The notes under the pieces: model-generated
Database searches by the model: none
What the model was told of the DNA's origin: nothing
Seen by the model: the letters and a program-made list of their open reading frames with translations, nothing else
Source: Cupriavidus sp. IDO
GTDB lineage: Bacteria; Pseudomonadota; Gammaproteobacteria; Burkholderiales; Burkholderiaceae
Length of the DNA: 64,000 bases
NCBI RefSeq assembly: GCF_000812465.1
Contig: NZ_JWMA01000079.1
Coordinates: 19,108-83,107 of the forward strand
Direction: 5' to 3'
Position numbers and translations under genes: made by a program
Shown: in pieces, positions 17,742-26,478 of the stretch
Layout: each line of letters begins with the position of its first letter
How positions within the stretch are numbered: position 1 is the stretch's first letter

Positions 17742-18689
17742 TCAGCTCTCCCGGGTTCCCATCAGGCCGCGCGGGCGGAAGATCAGCATCACCACCAGCA
17801 ACAGGTAGGGCAGCACCGGCGCCACCTGGGCCACCGTGAGCTTCCACAATGAATAGAACGGCGTGGCGTCGCTGACGGCCAGGCCGATGCTGTTGAACAG
17901 TCCGGCCAGCGACGAATCGATGGTCACCGCAAAGGTCTGCAGCACGCCGATCAGGATCGACGCGATGAACGCGCCCACCAGCGACCCCATGCCTCCCACC
18001 ACCGCCACCACGAAGACGATCGATCCCACCGCCGCCGCCATCGATGGCTCGGTGACGAACGCATTGCCGCCGATCACCCCCGCCAGCCCGGCCAGCGCGG
18101 CGCCGCCGCCAAACACCATCATGAATACGCGCGGCACGTTGTGGCCGAGGGCCTCGACCATCTCGGGGTGTGTCAGCGCGGCCTGGATCACCAGGCCGAT
18201 GCGCGTGCGGGTCAGCACCAGGTAGATCGCCACCAGCATGCCGAACGACACCAGCATCATGAAGGCGCGGTACTTGGGGAACGAGGACGTGAAGACCGTG
18301 AAGAGCGGCCCGTCCAGCTCGGCCGGGATCCGATACGGCACCGCGGCCAGGCCCCAGACCAGCTTGACGCCCTCCTCGATCAGGTAGGCCAGCCCGAAGG
18401 TGAACAGCAGCTCGGCAACATGCCCGAACTTGTGCACCGTGCGCAGGCCGAAGCGTTCGACCAGCGCTCCAGCGCCGGCGACCAGCAAGGGCGCGAAGAT
18501 CAGCGCCGGCCAGAAGCCGACCTTGGAGGCGATGGTGTAAGCGAAATAGGCACCCAGCATGTAGAAGCTGGCGTGCGCGAAATTGAGCACGCCCATCATG
18601 CTGAAGATCAGGGTGAGGCCCGATGACAGCATGAACAGCAGCAGCCCGTAGCTGATGCCGTTCAGCAAGGAGATGACGAAGAATTCCAC
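17742..18689 (-). CDS. livH: Branched-chain amino acid-type ABC transporter permease LivH
   Basis: A 315-residue permease of the LivH type: LLNGISYGLLLFMLSSGLTL, FAHASFYMLGAY, TRIGLVIQAALTHPEMVEALG and GGMGSLVGAFIASILIG, with about eight membrane spans. It starts with GTG at 18689, preceded by AAGGAT at suitable spacing; no in-frame ATG nearby fits as well. It is 179 bp downstream of the binding-protein gene, separated by a hairpin, and 4 bp before livM. Confidence 0.93.
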   Translation of the reverse strand: MEFFVISLLNGISYGLLLFMLSSGLTLIFSMMGVLNFAHASFYMLGAYFAYTIASKVGFWPALIFAPLLVAGAGALVERFGLRTVHKFGHVAELLFTFGLAYLIEEGVKLVWGLAAVPYRIPAELDGPLFTVFTSSFPKYRAFMMLVSFGMLVAIYLVLTRTRIGLVIQAALTHPEMVEALGHNVPRVFMMVFGGGAALAGLAGVIGGNAFVTEPSMAAAVGSIVFVVAVVGGMGSLVGAFIASILIGVLQTFAVTIDSSLAGLFNSIGLAVSDATPFYSLWKLTVAQVAPVLPYLLLVVMLIFRPRGLMGTRES

Positions 18690-18824
18690 AGCTTATCCTT
18701 CATTCTGGCGCCGCCACGCGTGTTGCGAGCCGGCTTCCGTCCGGTTGGAAAAAGGGTGAACGCCACCCTGCCGGGGCAGACTGCGCCCGGATGCTCCCCG
18801 GTTTCGACCGAACGTATGCAGGAT

Positions 18825-18856
18825 CGGGCGGCCACGACATACCCCCGGGCCGCCCG
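18825..18856 (-). repeat. Hairpin between the binding-protein gene and livH
   Basis: CGGGCGGCC (18825-18833) and GGCCGCCCG (18848-18856) form a perfect 9-bp stem with a 14-nt loop, 13 nt past the stop of the binding-protein gene. There is no T tract, so it is more likely an mRNA 3'-end stabiliser that raises binding protein over permease than a full terminator. Confidence 0.55.
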
Positions 18857-18868
18857 CCGACGACAGGA

Positions 18869-20119
18869 TCAGCCCGGCCGCTTCATCTGGCAGGAAGTCG
18901 GCTGCGCCGCGACGTACTGGTCCATCAGCGCATTGGTCTTCCAGCCGTAGCCGGTGTTCTCCTGGTCGTACTTGATGTCCTTGCCGTCCACCTTGGTCCA
19001 GGTGGCCACCACCAGCGACTGCTGGGCCTGGTGGTCGGTGTTACGCATTTCCACCGTGCCGTTCATGCTTTCCACCTTGGCGCCCTCGAGCGCCTTGGCA
19101 ACCTTGACCGGATCGGTGGAACCGCTGTCCTTGACGGCCTTGGCCAGCATCGCAATACCGGTGTAGGCAGCCATCACGTAGAAGTCGTCGTTGTACTTCT
19201 TCTTGAAGCCCTCGATCACGTCGGAGCCCTTGAAGCCCTTGTTGTTGGGGTTGTAGTAGCCGACGTACTTGACGTGCTCGGCACCGGCCGCGCCCATGGC
19301 GGTGGGTACGCCGGTGGTGGCGGCGTAGTAGGTGTAGTAGTTGGTGGTCAGGCCCGCGTCCTTGCCGGCCTTGATCAGCAGTGCGAGGTCGCTGCCCCAG
19401 TTGCCGGTGATCACGGTATCGGCGCCGGAGGCCTTGATCTTGGCGGCATACGGCGCAAAGTCCTTGACCTGCGCCAGCGGGTGCAGGTCTTCACCGACGA
19501 TCTGGATGTCCGGACGCTTGCGCTTGAGATAGTCCTTGGCGGCCTTGGCAACCTGGTGGCCGAACGAATAGTTCTGGTTGATCAGGTAGACCTTCTTGAC
19601 GTTCGGATCCTTGGCCAGGAAGGTGGTCAGCGCCTCCATCTTCATGTCGGAGTTGGCGTCGAGCCGGAAATGCCAGTAGTTGCACTTGCCGTTGGTCATG
19701 TCCGGGTCTACCGCCGCATAGTTCAGGTAGACGATTTCCTTGCCCGGATTGCGCTCATTGTGCTTGGCCACCGCATCCTCCAGCGCCAGCCCGACCGACG
19801 AGCCGTTGCCCTGCACGATGTAGCGGATGCCCTGGTCGACCGCCTGCTTGAGGATGGTCAGGCTCTCCTGCGGCGACAGCTTGTTGTCGAAACCGACCAC
19901 CTCGAACTTGTGCGGACCGCCCCAGCCCTTCTGGTTCGCCACGTCGGCAACATACTGCCAGCTCTTGAGCTGGTTCTGGCCAACCGGCGCCATCAGCCCC
20001 GAAAGCGGATCGATGAAGGCAATCTTCACCGTATCGGCAGCTGCCGTGCCCGATACCAGCGCAGAACCCAGTGCCGCGAACATGGCAACACCGGCCACCA
20101 GCGGACGCATTTTGGTCAT
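18869..20119 (-). CDS. ABC transporter periplasmic substrate-binding protein, LivK family
   Basis: A 416-residue type I periplasmic binding protein. Residues 1-28 are a signal peptide (MTKMRPLVAGVAMFAALGSA... cut near TAAADT), and the mature part opens with VKIAFIDPLSGLMAPVGQNQ, typical of the leucine/amide binding family. Substrate could be branched-chain amino acids, short amides or an aromatic/organic acid; nothing in the sequence decides. GAAGGAGA precedes the ATG at 20119. It heads the livK-H-M-G-F operon and lies 137 bp downstream of the acyl-CoA synthetase stop, so a role in uptake of a CoA-activated acid is possible. Confidence 0.9.
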   Translation of the reverse strand: MTKMRPLVAGVAMFAALGSALVSGTAAADTVKIAFIDPLSGLMAPVGQNQLKSWQYVADVANQKGWGGPHKFEVVGFDNKLSPQESLTILKQAVDQGIRYIVQGNGSSVGLALEDAVAKHNERNPGKEIVYLNYAAVDPDMTNGKCNYWHFRLDANSDMKMEALTTFLAKDPNVKKVYLINQNYSFGHQVAKAAKDYLKRKRPDIQIVGEDLHPLAQVKDFAPYAAKIKASGADTVITGNWGSDLALLIKAGKDAGLTTNYYTYYAATTGVPTAMGAAGAEHVKYVGYYNPNNKGFKGSDVIEGFKKKYNDDFYVMAAYTGIAMLAKAVKDSGSTDPVKVAKALEGAKVESMNGTVEMRNTDHQAQQSLVVATWTKVDGKDIKYDQENTGYGWKTNALMDQYVAAQPTSCQMKRPG

Positions 20120-20256
20120 ACCTGTCTCCTTCACTCTTGTCGTTGGCTTGTCGTCGATTGCGGCATGCCGGACGCGCCCTCCAGTCGCGCGCCAGCCCGC
20201 CACCGGTGCGCCGTGCTGCAAGCTGGCACGGCGCACCGGCTGCTACCCTGTATGCC

Positions 20257-21882
20257 TCAGGCAGTTGGCAGGCGATAGTCCTTGAACTGTTCGCGCAGCT
20301 TGAGCTTCTGCATCTTCCCGGTGGCGGTCAGCGGGATCTCGGTGACAAATGCCACGTCATCGGGAATCCACCACTTGGCGACCTTGCCTTCGAAGAACTG
20401 CAGCATCTCTTCGCGGGAGACTTCCGCGCCAGGCTTTTTGACCACCACCAGCAGCGGCCGCTCATCCCATTTGGGGTGATACGCCGAGATGCAGGCAGCC
20501 ATGTGCACGGCCGGGTGCGCTGCGGCGACGTTCTCGATATCGATCGAGGAAATCCATTCGCCGCCGGACTTGATCACGTCCTTGCTGCGGTCGGTGATCT
20601 GCATATAGCCATCGGCGTCGATGGTGGCCACGTCGCCGGTCGGGAACCAGCCGTCGGTCAGGGGGCTGGTGCCGTTGCGGTAGTACTGCGCGATGATCCA
20701 GGGGCCGCGCACCATCAGGTCGCCGAAGGCCTTGCCGTCCCAAGGCAGTTCCTTGCCGTCGCCGTCGACGATCTTCATGTCGACGCCGAAGATCACGCGG
20801 CCCTGCTTTTCCTGGATCTTGTGGCGGTCGGCGTCCGACAACTCCTGGTGCTTGGCAAGCAGCTTGCAAGACGTGCCCAGCGGCGACATCTCGGTCATGC
20901 CCCAGGCATGGATCACCTCGACGTCCAGTGCTTCGAGCGCACGGATCATCGCGGGCGGCGCAGCGGAACCGCCGATCACGGTACGGCGGAACGTGGAGAA
21001 CTTCAGCTTGTTCGACTGCACGTACTGCAGCAGGCCGAGCCACACCGTCGGCACGCCGGCGGAGAAGCTCACCTTTTCCTGCTCGAACAGTTCGTACAGC
21101 GAGGCGCCATCCAGCTTGGGCCCCGGGAACACCAGCTTGGCGCCCACCAGCGGCACCGAGTACGGCAGGCCCCAGGCATTGACATGGAACATCGGCACCA
21201 CGGGCAGGATCACGTCCTGGGCCGAGCAGCCCAGCGCATCGGGCAACGCCGAGGCATAGGAATGCAGCACGGTGGAGCGATGCGAGTACAGCGCGCCCTT
21301 CGGATTGCCGGTCGTGCCCGAGGTGTAGCACAGGCTCGACGCCAGGTTCTCGTCGAACTGCGGCCACTCGTAGTTGCCGTCCTGCGCATCGATCAGGTCT
21401 TCATAGCAGAGCAGCGGCACCTTGGACTCGGCCGGAATATGGGCACGGTCGGACATCAGCACCCAGCCCTTCACATTGGGGCAATGCGGCGCCACGCCTT
21501 CCACCAGCGGCAGGAAGGTCAGGTCGAAGAACACATAGCCGTCTTCGGCGTGGTTGACGATGTAGGCGATCTGCTCCGGGAACAGACGCGGGTTGACGGT
21601 ATGGCAGACGGCACCCATGCCCGACACGCCGTAATAGATTTCCAGGTGCCGGTAGCCATTCCAGGCCAGGGTGCCGACGCGGTCGCCCTGCTTCACGCCC
21701 AGCGCGCCCAGCGCCTGGGCCAGCTTGCGCGCGCGCAGTTCGCAGTCGCGGTAGGTATAGCGGTGGAGGTCGCCCTCGGTACGTCGCGAGACGATTTCGG
21801 TGCTGCCGTAATAGCGCGCAGCGTGCTTGATGATGGTGGAAATGAGCAGCGGCGCGCTCATCATTTGACCCATCAATGCCAT
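20257..21882 (-). CDS. Acyl-CoA synthetase (medium/long-chain fatty acid-CoA ligase type)
   Basis: A 541-residue ANL-superfamily ligase. The P-loop is CYTSGTTGNPKGALYSH near residue 190, followed by WGMTEMSPLGT (A5), GDVATIDADGYMQITDRSKD (A7-A8) and the catalytic lysine in PLTATGKMQKLKLR (A10). It forms an acyl-adenylate and then acyl-CoA. The lack of membrane segments and the sequence style match medium-chain/DmdB-like and AlkK-like ligases. The start at 21882 is set by AGGAGA eight bases upstream. Its promoter carries the operator shared with the fadB operon, so it probably supplies substrates to that pathway. Confidence 0.92.
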   Translation of the reverse strand: MALMGQMMSAPLLISTIIKHAARYYGSTEIVSRRTEGDLHRYTYRDCELRARKLAQALGALGVKQGDRVGTLAWNGYRHLEIYYGVSGMGAVCHTVNPRLFPEQIAYIVNHAEDGYVFFDLTFLPLVEGVAPHCPNVKGWVLMSDRAHIPAESKVPLLCYEDLIDAQDGNYEWPQFDENLASSLCYTSGTTGNPKGALYSHRSTVLHSYASALPDALGCSAQDVILPVVPMFHVNAWGLPYSVPLVGAKLVFPGPKLDGASLYELFEQEKVSFSAGVPTVWLGLLQYVQSNKLKFSTFRRTVIGGSAAPPAMIRALEALDVEVIHAWGMTEMSPLGTSCKLLAKHQELSDADRHKIQEKQGRVIFGVDMKIVDGDGKELPWDGKAFGDLMVRGPWIIAQYYRNGTSPLTDGWFPTGDVATIDADGYMQITDRSKDVIKSGGEWISSIDIENVAAAHPAVHMAACISAYHPKWDERPLLVVVKKPGAEVSREEMLQFFEGKVAKWWIPDDVAFVTEIPLTATGKMQKLKLREQFKDYRLPTA

Positions 21883-22313
21883 GAAATAGTCTCCTGAATG
21901 TGGTGAGTTCCGTGTAAAAACGAACAATCGTTCTATTTTTTGGCGATTGTTCCCATGCATCGAATCAACGTCAACGTGAATCCGTTGTGCACTGCCATAT
22001 TCGAGGCCGCAATTCTGCGGAGCGCCATGCATCGGATTCATGCGCGCAATTAGTGAGGAGAAACATTGCGCCGTGTGTGGCGGTCTGACTAGGGGAATCC
22101 GATGTGCAAGTACAATACTGCGTGCCATGTTGCACCTCAACATGTCGTTTTCCCTAGCCCGCAAGCGCACTTGCGGGCCGCGAGACGAACCGGCGCTGCA
22201 CTGCCACCATCGCGGCTTTCGACTAGCCATGCACGTTCGCGATCAGCATTCACCAACGGCCTCAGATCACCGCGCCAGGAATCACGCTGCACCGCAGCCC
22301 GCCCCCAACTTCG
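21883..22313. other. Divergent regulatory region between the acyl-CoA synthetase gene and selO (no gene)
   Basis: The 431-bp gap holds the synthetase promoter/operator (21922-21974). Toward selO the best -10-like box is TACAAT at 22111-22116, without a good -35. No small gene or RNA structure is convincing. Confidence 0.55.
21922..21974 (-). promoter_or_regulatory. Acyl-CoA synthetase promoter and operator
   Basis: On the reverse strand TTGACG (21974-21969), a 17-bp spacer and AACAAT (21951-21946) form a promoter. The -10 lies inside CGATTGTTC (21944-21952), which mirrors GAACAATCG (21922-21930): 9-bp arms with a 13-bp spacer. The right part GAACAATCGTTCTATTTT (21922-21939) matches the fadB operator at 15 of 18 positions and contains AACGA-N4-TCGTT, the style of TetR-family sites. 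Confidence 0.65.
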
Positions 22314-23858
22314 ATGCCCGATAACCAGACTGATACGCCCTCCCAGCCCTTCATCGTGCCGTTCGCCACGGAGCCAGGCTTTGCCGCGCTCGGCGCGCAG
22401 TTCTACACCCGCCTGCGCCCGACCCCGCTGCCGTCGCCCTACCTGGTCGACATTGCGCCGGCGGCGGCTGCACTGCTGGGTTGGGATACGGATGTGGCGA
22501 CGCGACAAGAGTTCATCGAAACATTCGTCGGCAATGCCGTCCCCGACTGGGCAGATCCGCTGGCTTCGGTCTATTCCGGCCATCAGTTCGGCGTCTGGGC
22601 GGGCCAACTTGGGGACGGGCGCGCAATCCGGCTCGCGCAGGCAAGCACGCCCGCCGGCCCGTGGGAAATCCAGCTCAAGGGCGCCGGGCTGACACCCTAT
22701 TCGCGCATGGCGGACGGACGGGCGGTGCTGCGTTCGTCGATCCGCGAGTACCTCTGCTCGGAGGCGATGGCGGCGCTGGGCGTGCCGACCACGCGCGCGC
22801 TCAGCATCGTCGGTTCCGATGCGCCGGTGCGGCGCGAAACCATCGAGACCTCGGCGGTGGTCACGCGGCTGTCGCCTACCTTTATCCGCTTCGGGCACTT
22901 CGAACACTTCGCCGCGCACGACGACGTGGCCTCGCTGCGGCAACTGGCCGACTTCGTCATCGACAACTTCATGCCGGCCTGCCGCGAGACGCCGCAGCCC
23001 TATCTCGCGCTGCTGCGCGAGGCCTCGCTGCGTACGGCCGACCTGGTCGCGCACTGGCAGGCCGTGGGCTTCTGCCATGGCGTCATGAACACCGACAATA
23101 TGTCGATCCTCGGGCTGACCATCGACTACGGCCCCTTCGGATTCCTCGACGCCTTCGACGCCAACCACATCTGCAACCACTCCGACACCCAGGGCCGCTA
23201 CGCCTACAGCCAGCAGCCGCAGGTTGCGTTCTGGAACCTGCATTGCCTGGCCCAGGCCCTGCTGCCGCTCTGGCTGGACCGGAATGCCACGGACAGCGAA
23301 GCGGCGCGTGAAGCGGCCGTGGCCTCCGCCCGCGAGGCGCTCGATCCGTTCCGCGACCGCTATGCGTCGGAGTTCTTCCGCCACTATCGCGGCAAGCTCG
23401 GGCTGCACGCGCCCGCGGGCGGCGACAAGGAAGACGAGCCCCTGCTGACCGGGCTGTTCCAGCTGCTGCACGAACAGCGCGTCGACTACACCTTGTTCTG
23501 GCGCAACCTCGCCCGCATCTCCTCGGCAGACGGTTCGCAGGACGCGCCGGTGCGAGACCTGTTCCTCGATCGCGCGGCCTGGGACGCCTGGGCGGCTGGC
23601 TATCGCACCCGCCTGCAGGCAGAACAATCGGACGATGCGAGCCGCCGGGCGGCAATGCTGGCGGTCAACCCGAAGTATGTGCTGCGCAACCACCTTGCCG
23701 AGACCGCCATCCGGGCCGCCCGCGAGAAGGATTTCAGCGAGGTGCAGCGCCTGCTCGCCGTGCTCTCCCGACCGTTCGACGAGCAGCCCGAGGCGGAAAG
23801 CTATGCGGCGCTGCCGCCCGACTGGGCGTCGGGGCTCGAGGTGAGCTGCTCGTCGTGA
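22314..23858 (+). CDS. selO: Protein adenylyltransferase SelO (YdiU family)
   Basis: A 514-residue SelO/YdiU pseudokinase-fold protein. Recognisable are the family motif YSGHQFGVWAGQLGDGRA near residue 88, IQLKGAGLTPYSR (ATP-contact lysine about K122), GRAVLRSSIREYLCSEAM, HGVMNTDNMSI (about D261/N262) and DYGPFGFLD (about D271). Family members transfer AMP from ATP to Ser/Thr/Tyr of redox-related proteins. The C-terminus ends CSS, a cysteine version of the CUSS end of animal selenoprotein O. It begins the rightward run with msrB 88 bp downstream. The ribosome site is weak, so the exact start is less certain than the family. Confidence 0.93.
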   Translation: MPDNQTDTPSQPFIVPFATEPGFAALGAQFYTRLRPTPLPSPYLVDIAPAAAALLGWDTDVATRQEFIETFVGNAVPDWADPLASVYSGHQFGVWAGQLGDGRAIRLAQASTPAGPWEIQLKGAGLTPYSRMADGRAVLRSSIREYLCSEAMAALGVPTTRALSIVGSDAPVRRETIETSAVVTRLSPTFIRFGHFEHFAAHDDVASLRQLADFVIDNFMPACRETPQPYLALLREASLRTADLVAHWQAVGFCHGVMNTDNMSILGLTIDYGPFGFLDAFDANHICNHSDTQGRYAYSQQPQVAFWNLHCLAQALLPLWLDRNATDSEAAREAAVASAREALDPFRDRYASEFFRHYRGKLGLHAPAGGDKEDEPLLTGLFQLLHEQRVDYTLFWRNLARISSADGSQDAPVRDLFLDRAAWDAWAAGYRTRLQAEQSDDASRRAAMLAVNPKYVLRNHLAETAIRAAREKDFSEVQRLLAVLSRPFDEQPEAESYAALPPDWASGLEVSCSS

Positions 23859-23946
23859 TCCGGCCGACGGCGAGCGGGCGCCAGCTGGTGTAAGGTTCAA
23901 GCTGCCGCCACGACCAATACGAGCCCCCAACCCGACAGGACTGAGC

Positions 23947-24396
23947 ATGACCACGAAGAAGACCGATGCCGAGTGGCGCGAACAACTCTCCGACATCGAA
24001 TATCGCGTGACCCGTGAAGCCGCCACCGAGCGCCCGTTCACCGGCCGCTACTGGGATCACTGGGATAACGGCATCTACCACTGCGTCGGCTGCGGCACGC
24101 CGCTGTTCGAATCGGCCACCAAGTTCGATGCCGGCTGCGGCTGGCCGAGCTATTTCCGGCCGATCAACGGCGAGGTGATTGCCGAGCACACCGACCGCAG
24201 CCACGGCATGGTGCGGGTGGAAGTCCGCTGCAAGGAATGCGGCAGCCATCTGGGCCACGTCTTCGAGGACGGACCCGCGCCGACCGGGTTGCGCTATTGC
24301 ATTAACTCGGCTGCGCTAAAATTCGATGATCGCGACCCGGCAGAGCGTGCGGCGGATGCGTCCCACGCGCCCCGCGATCCCGATCCGCAACGCTGA
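23947..24396 (+). CDS. msrB: Peptide-methionine (R)-S-oxide reductase MsrB
   Basis: A 149-residue MsrB. Zinc ligands are CVGC (C46/C49) and CKEC (C95/C98), the catalytic cysteine is C118 in RYCINSAAL, and C64 in DAGCGWPSY is the probable resolving residue. It reduces free or protein-bound methionine-R-sulfoxide with thioredoxin electrons. AGGA precedes the start. The coding region ends 40 bp before yciB. The C-terminal 20 residues past the family end are hydrophilic and unremarkable. Pairing with selO is consistent with an oxidative-stress role for both. Confidence 0.95.
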   Translation: MTTKKTDAEWREQLSDIEYRVTREAATERPFTGRYWDHWDNGIYHCVGCGTPLFESATKFDAGCGWPSYFRPINGEVIAEHTDRSHGMVRVEVRCKECGSHLGHVFEDGPAPTGLRYCINSAALKFDDRDPAERAADASHAPRDPDPQR

Positions 24397-24436
24397 GCGC
24401 CCCCTGCGCCACAGTTGCCAACCAAGACAAGCCCGC

Positions 24437-24976
24437 ATGAAATTCCTGTTCGACCTGTTCCCGGTCATCCTGTTCTTCGCCGCCTTCAAGGTGGCGGACA
24501 TCTACACCGCCACCGCCGTGGCCATCGGCGCCACGGTGCTGCAGATCGGTTGGGTATGGCTGCGCCACCGCAAGGTGGAGCCGATGCAATGGGTCAGCCT
24601 GCTGATCATCGGGGTGTTCGGCGGCGCCACGCTGGTGTTGCACAACGAGACCTTCATCAAGTGGAAGCCGACCGTGCTGTACTGGCTCTTTGCCGCCGCG
24701 CTGATCGGCTCCGTGGTCGGATGGCGCAAGAACCTGATCCGGGCCATGATGGAAAAGCAGGTCACCCTGCCCGACCCGGTCTGGGGCCGGCTCAACGCGG
24801 CCTGGGCCGCGTTCTTCGGCGCCATGGGCGTGCTGAACCTGTACGTGGCGTTTCAGTTCTCCACCGACGCCTGGGTCAACTTCAAGCTGTTCGGCAGCAT
24901 GGGGCTGATGCTGGTCTTCATCGTCGCCCAGAGCATCTGGCTGTCCCGCCACATGCAGGAAAATACGCAGGACTGA
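24437..24976 (+). CDS. yciB: Septation protein A / inner-membrane protein YciB
   Basis: A 179-residue membrane protein with five hydrophobic spans and the YciB opening MKFLFDLFPVILFFAAFKV, plus NETFIKWKPTVLYWLFA and LNLYVAFQFSTDAWVNFKLFG. YciB (also called IspZ/IspA) supports cell-envelope and septum synthesis in enterobacteria and Shigella; its molecular activity is not settled. The start at 24437 gives the normal family length. It lies between msrB and bolA, a common betaproteobacterial order. Confidence 0.93.
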   Translation: MKFLFDLFPVILFFAAFKVADIYTATAVAIGATVLQIGWVWLRHRKVEPMQWVSLLIIGVFGGATLVLHNETFIKWKPTVLYWLFAAALIGSVVGWRKNLIRAMMEKQVTLPDPVWGRLNAAWAAFFGAMGVLNLYVAFQFSTDAWVNFKLFGSMGLMLVFIVAQSIWLSRHMQENTQD

Positions 24977-25022
24977 GCCTGCGCGCCCGCTCTGAACCGA
25001 ACCACACTGAAGGAAAACGCAA

Positions 25023-25337
25023 ATGGCAGCCGATCCCGCCACCATCGAGGCGATGCTGCGTGACGCGCTCGCCCCGACCCACCTGAGCGTGCGCGACGAC
25101 AGCGCCCTGCACGCCGGACATGCCGGCGCGGCATCCGGCGGGGGACATTACGATGTCACGATTGTCAGCGAGCGATTCGCAGGTCACACCCGCGTTGCGC
25201 GACACCGCATGGTGTATGATGCGCTGCGCGGTCTGTTCCCCGCGCAGATCCACGCACTGGCCGTGACCGCGTTCACCGATCAAGAATATCAATCCCGCGA
25301 ACTTTCACGCGATTCTTCCCGCAACTCTCAGACCTGA
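25023..25337 (+). CDS. bolA: BolA family protein
   Basis: A 104-residue BolA-like protein: HYDVTIVSERFAGHTRVARHRMVYDALRGL is the central helix-strand region with the conserved R-H-R-x-V-Y pattern, and ALAVTAFTDQEY the C-terminal strand. BolA proteins work with monothiol glutaredoxins in [2Fe-2S] handling and act as regulators. The histidine corresponding to the Fe-S ligand is present in the RHRMVY segment. GAAGGA precedes the start. The last 15 residues are extra and rich in Ser/Arg. It is 4 bp from the parvulin gene, so the two are co-transcribed. Confidence 0.92.
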   Translation: MAADPATIEAMLRDALAPTHLSVRDDSALHAGHAGAASGGGHYDVTIVSERFAGHTRVARHRMVYDALRGLFPAQIHALAVTAFTDQEYQSRELSRDSSRNSQT

Positions 25338-25341
25338 CTCC

Positions 25342-26136
25342 ATGAAGACCACCGTCCTCTCGTTCAGCCTGGCGGCTGTGCTTGCAGCCGGCAGCCTGCC
25401 GGCCGTCGCCCAGAATGCCGCCGTCGTGAATGGCAAGTCCATTCCCTCGGCAAAGCTGGACAAGTTGATCGCCGGCACCGGCCAGCCCGACAATCCCGAG
25501 CTGCGGGACCGGGCGCGCAATATGCTGATCGACCGCGAACTGCTGCTGCAGGAAGCCAACAAGCGCGGCCTGACCCAGCGCGACGACGTGCAGGAACAAC
25601 TGGAGCAGGCCAAGCTGAACGTGCTGGCCGGCGCGGTGTTCGAAGACTACGTGAAGACGCACGGCGCCAGCGACGCAGAGCTGCGCAAGCAGTACGACAA
25701 GATCAAGTCGCAGTTCGGCAATGGCAAGGAATACCACGCCCGCCATATCCTGGTGGAGAAGGAAGCCGACGCCAAGGCCATCATCGCCAAGATCAAGGCC
25801 GGCGCCAAGTTCGAAGACATGGCCAAGGCCTCGTCCAAGGATCCGGGCTCGGCAGCCAACGGCGGCGACCTGGACTGGGCCAACAGCAGCAGCTACGTGC
25901 CTGAGTTCTCGGCAGCCATGACCGGCCTGAAGAAGGGCCAGATGACCGATACCCCGGTCAAGACGCAGTTTGGCTGGCACATCATTGAACTGGTCGATAC
26001 GCGCGACGCCAAGATCCCGTCGTTCGAAGAGGTCAAGCCGCAGCTGATGCAGATGATGATGGGCGACCAGAACTGGCAGCGCGAACAGTTCCAGGCCATG
26101 ATGAAGTCCCTCAAGGACAAGGCCAACATCAAGTAA
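25342..26136 (+). CDS. Periplasmic parvulin-type peptidyl-prolyl cis-trans isomerase
   Basis: A 264-residue secreted protein. Residues 1-22 are a signal peptide (LSFSLAAVLAAGSLPAVAQ), then a SurA/PrsA-like helical N-domain (MLIDRELLLQEANKRGL), and from about residue 130 a parvulin domain (YHARHILVEKEADAKAII, SKDPGSAANGGDLDWA, TQFGWHIIELVD). It probably catalyses prolyl isomerisation and chaperones outer-membrane or secreted proteins. It is shorter than SurA (one parvulin domain) and resembles Bordetella Par27-type proteins. It is the last securely assigned gene of the selO-to-parvulin run. Confidence 0.93.
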   Translation: MKTTVLSFSLAAVLAAGSLPAVAQNAAVVNGKSIPSAKLDKLIAGTGQPDNPELRDRARNMLIDRELLLQEANKRGLTQRDDVQEQLEQAKLNVLAGAVFEDYVKTHGASDAELRKQYDKIKSQFGNGKEYHARHILVEKEADAKAIIAKIKAGAKFEDMAKASSKDPGSAANGGDLDWANSSSYVPEFSAAMTGLKKGQMTDTPVKTQFGWHIIELVDTRDAKIPSFEEVKPQLMQMMMGDQNWQREQFQAMMKSLKDKANIK

Positions 26137-26187
26137 GCAGCGACCGGTTGCCCCCGCCGGCCTGCAAATCGAGAAGGATGCGGCAGC

Positions 26188-26478
26188 GTGGAGCCCACCG
26201 AAGGTTACTGGCAACTCTGGTATCTCACTTCCCGCGGCATGTGCTACTGCGCGCTTGCCTCGGCCTCGCTTGACGGCGCCGCCCCCGGGTGGCGCCAGTT
26301 GCACCCCCACCTCCCCCTGCGTGACCGCTACGCTCCCGAGAAGATCCTGCGCGCCGTCGTGGCGTTCAAGGAGGCTCGCGGTGAGATCGTGCCGACACCC
26401 GGCTGCGACCCCAGGCGGCTGCTTCATTTCGCGTATGCGTCGTGGAGTTCGCGGATGATGGCTCCGATCTATTCCTGA
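26188..26478 (+). CDS. Hypothetical small protein (96 residues)
   Basis: An open frame beginning with GTG at 26188 with AAGGA about ten bases upstream, in the same direction as the parvulin gene and 51 bp after it. Third codon positions are strongly GC (GAG CCC ACC, CTG CGC GCC GTC GTG), as in real genes here. The product starts with an aromatic-rich segment (GYWQLWYLTSRGMCYC) and has a basic, Arg-rich second half (EKILRAVVAFKEARGE). I do not recognise a family and see no signal peptide or domain. It could be a lineage-specific protein or a chance frame in the untranslated end of the operon. Confidence 0.45.
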   Translation: MEPTEGYWQLWYLTSRGMCYCALASASLDGAAPGWRQLHPHLPLRDRYAPEKILRAVVAFKEARGEIVPTPGCDPRRLLHFAYASWSSRMMAPIYS

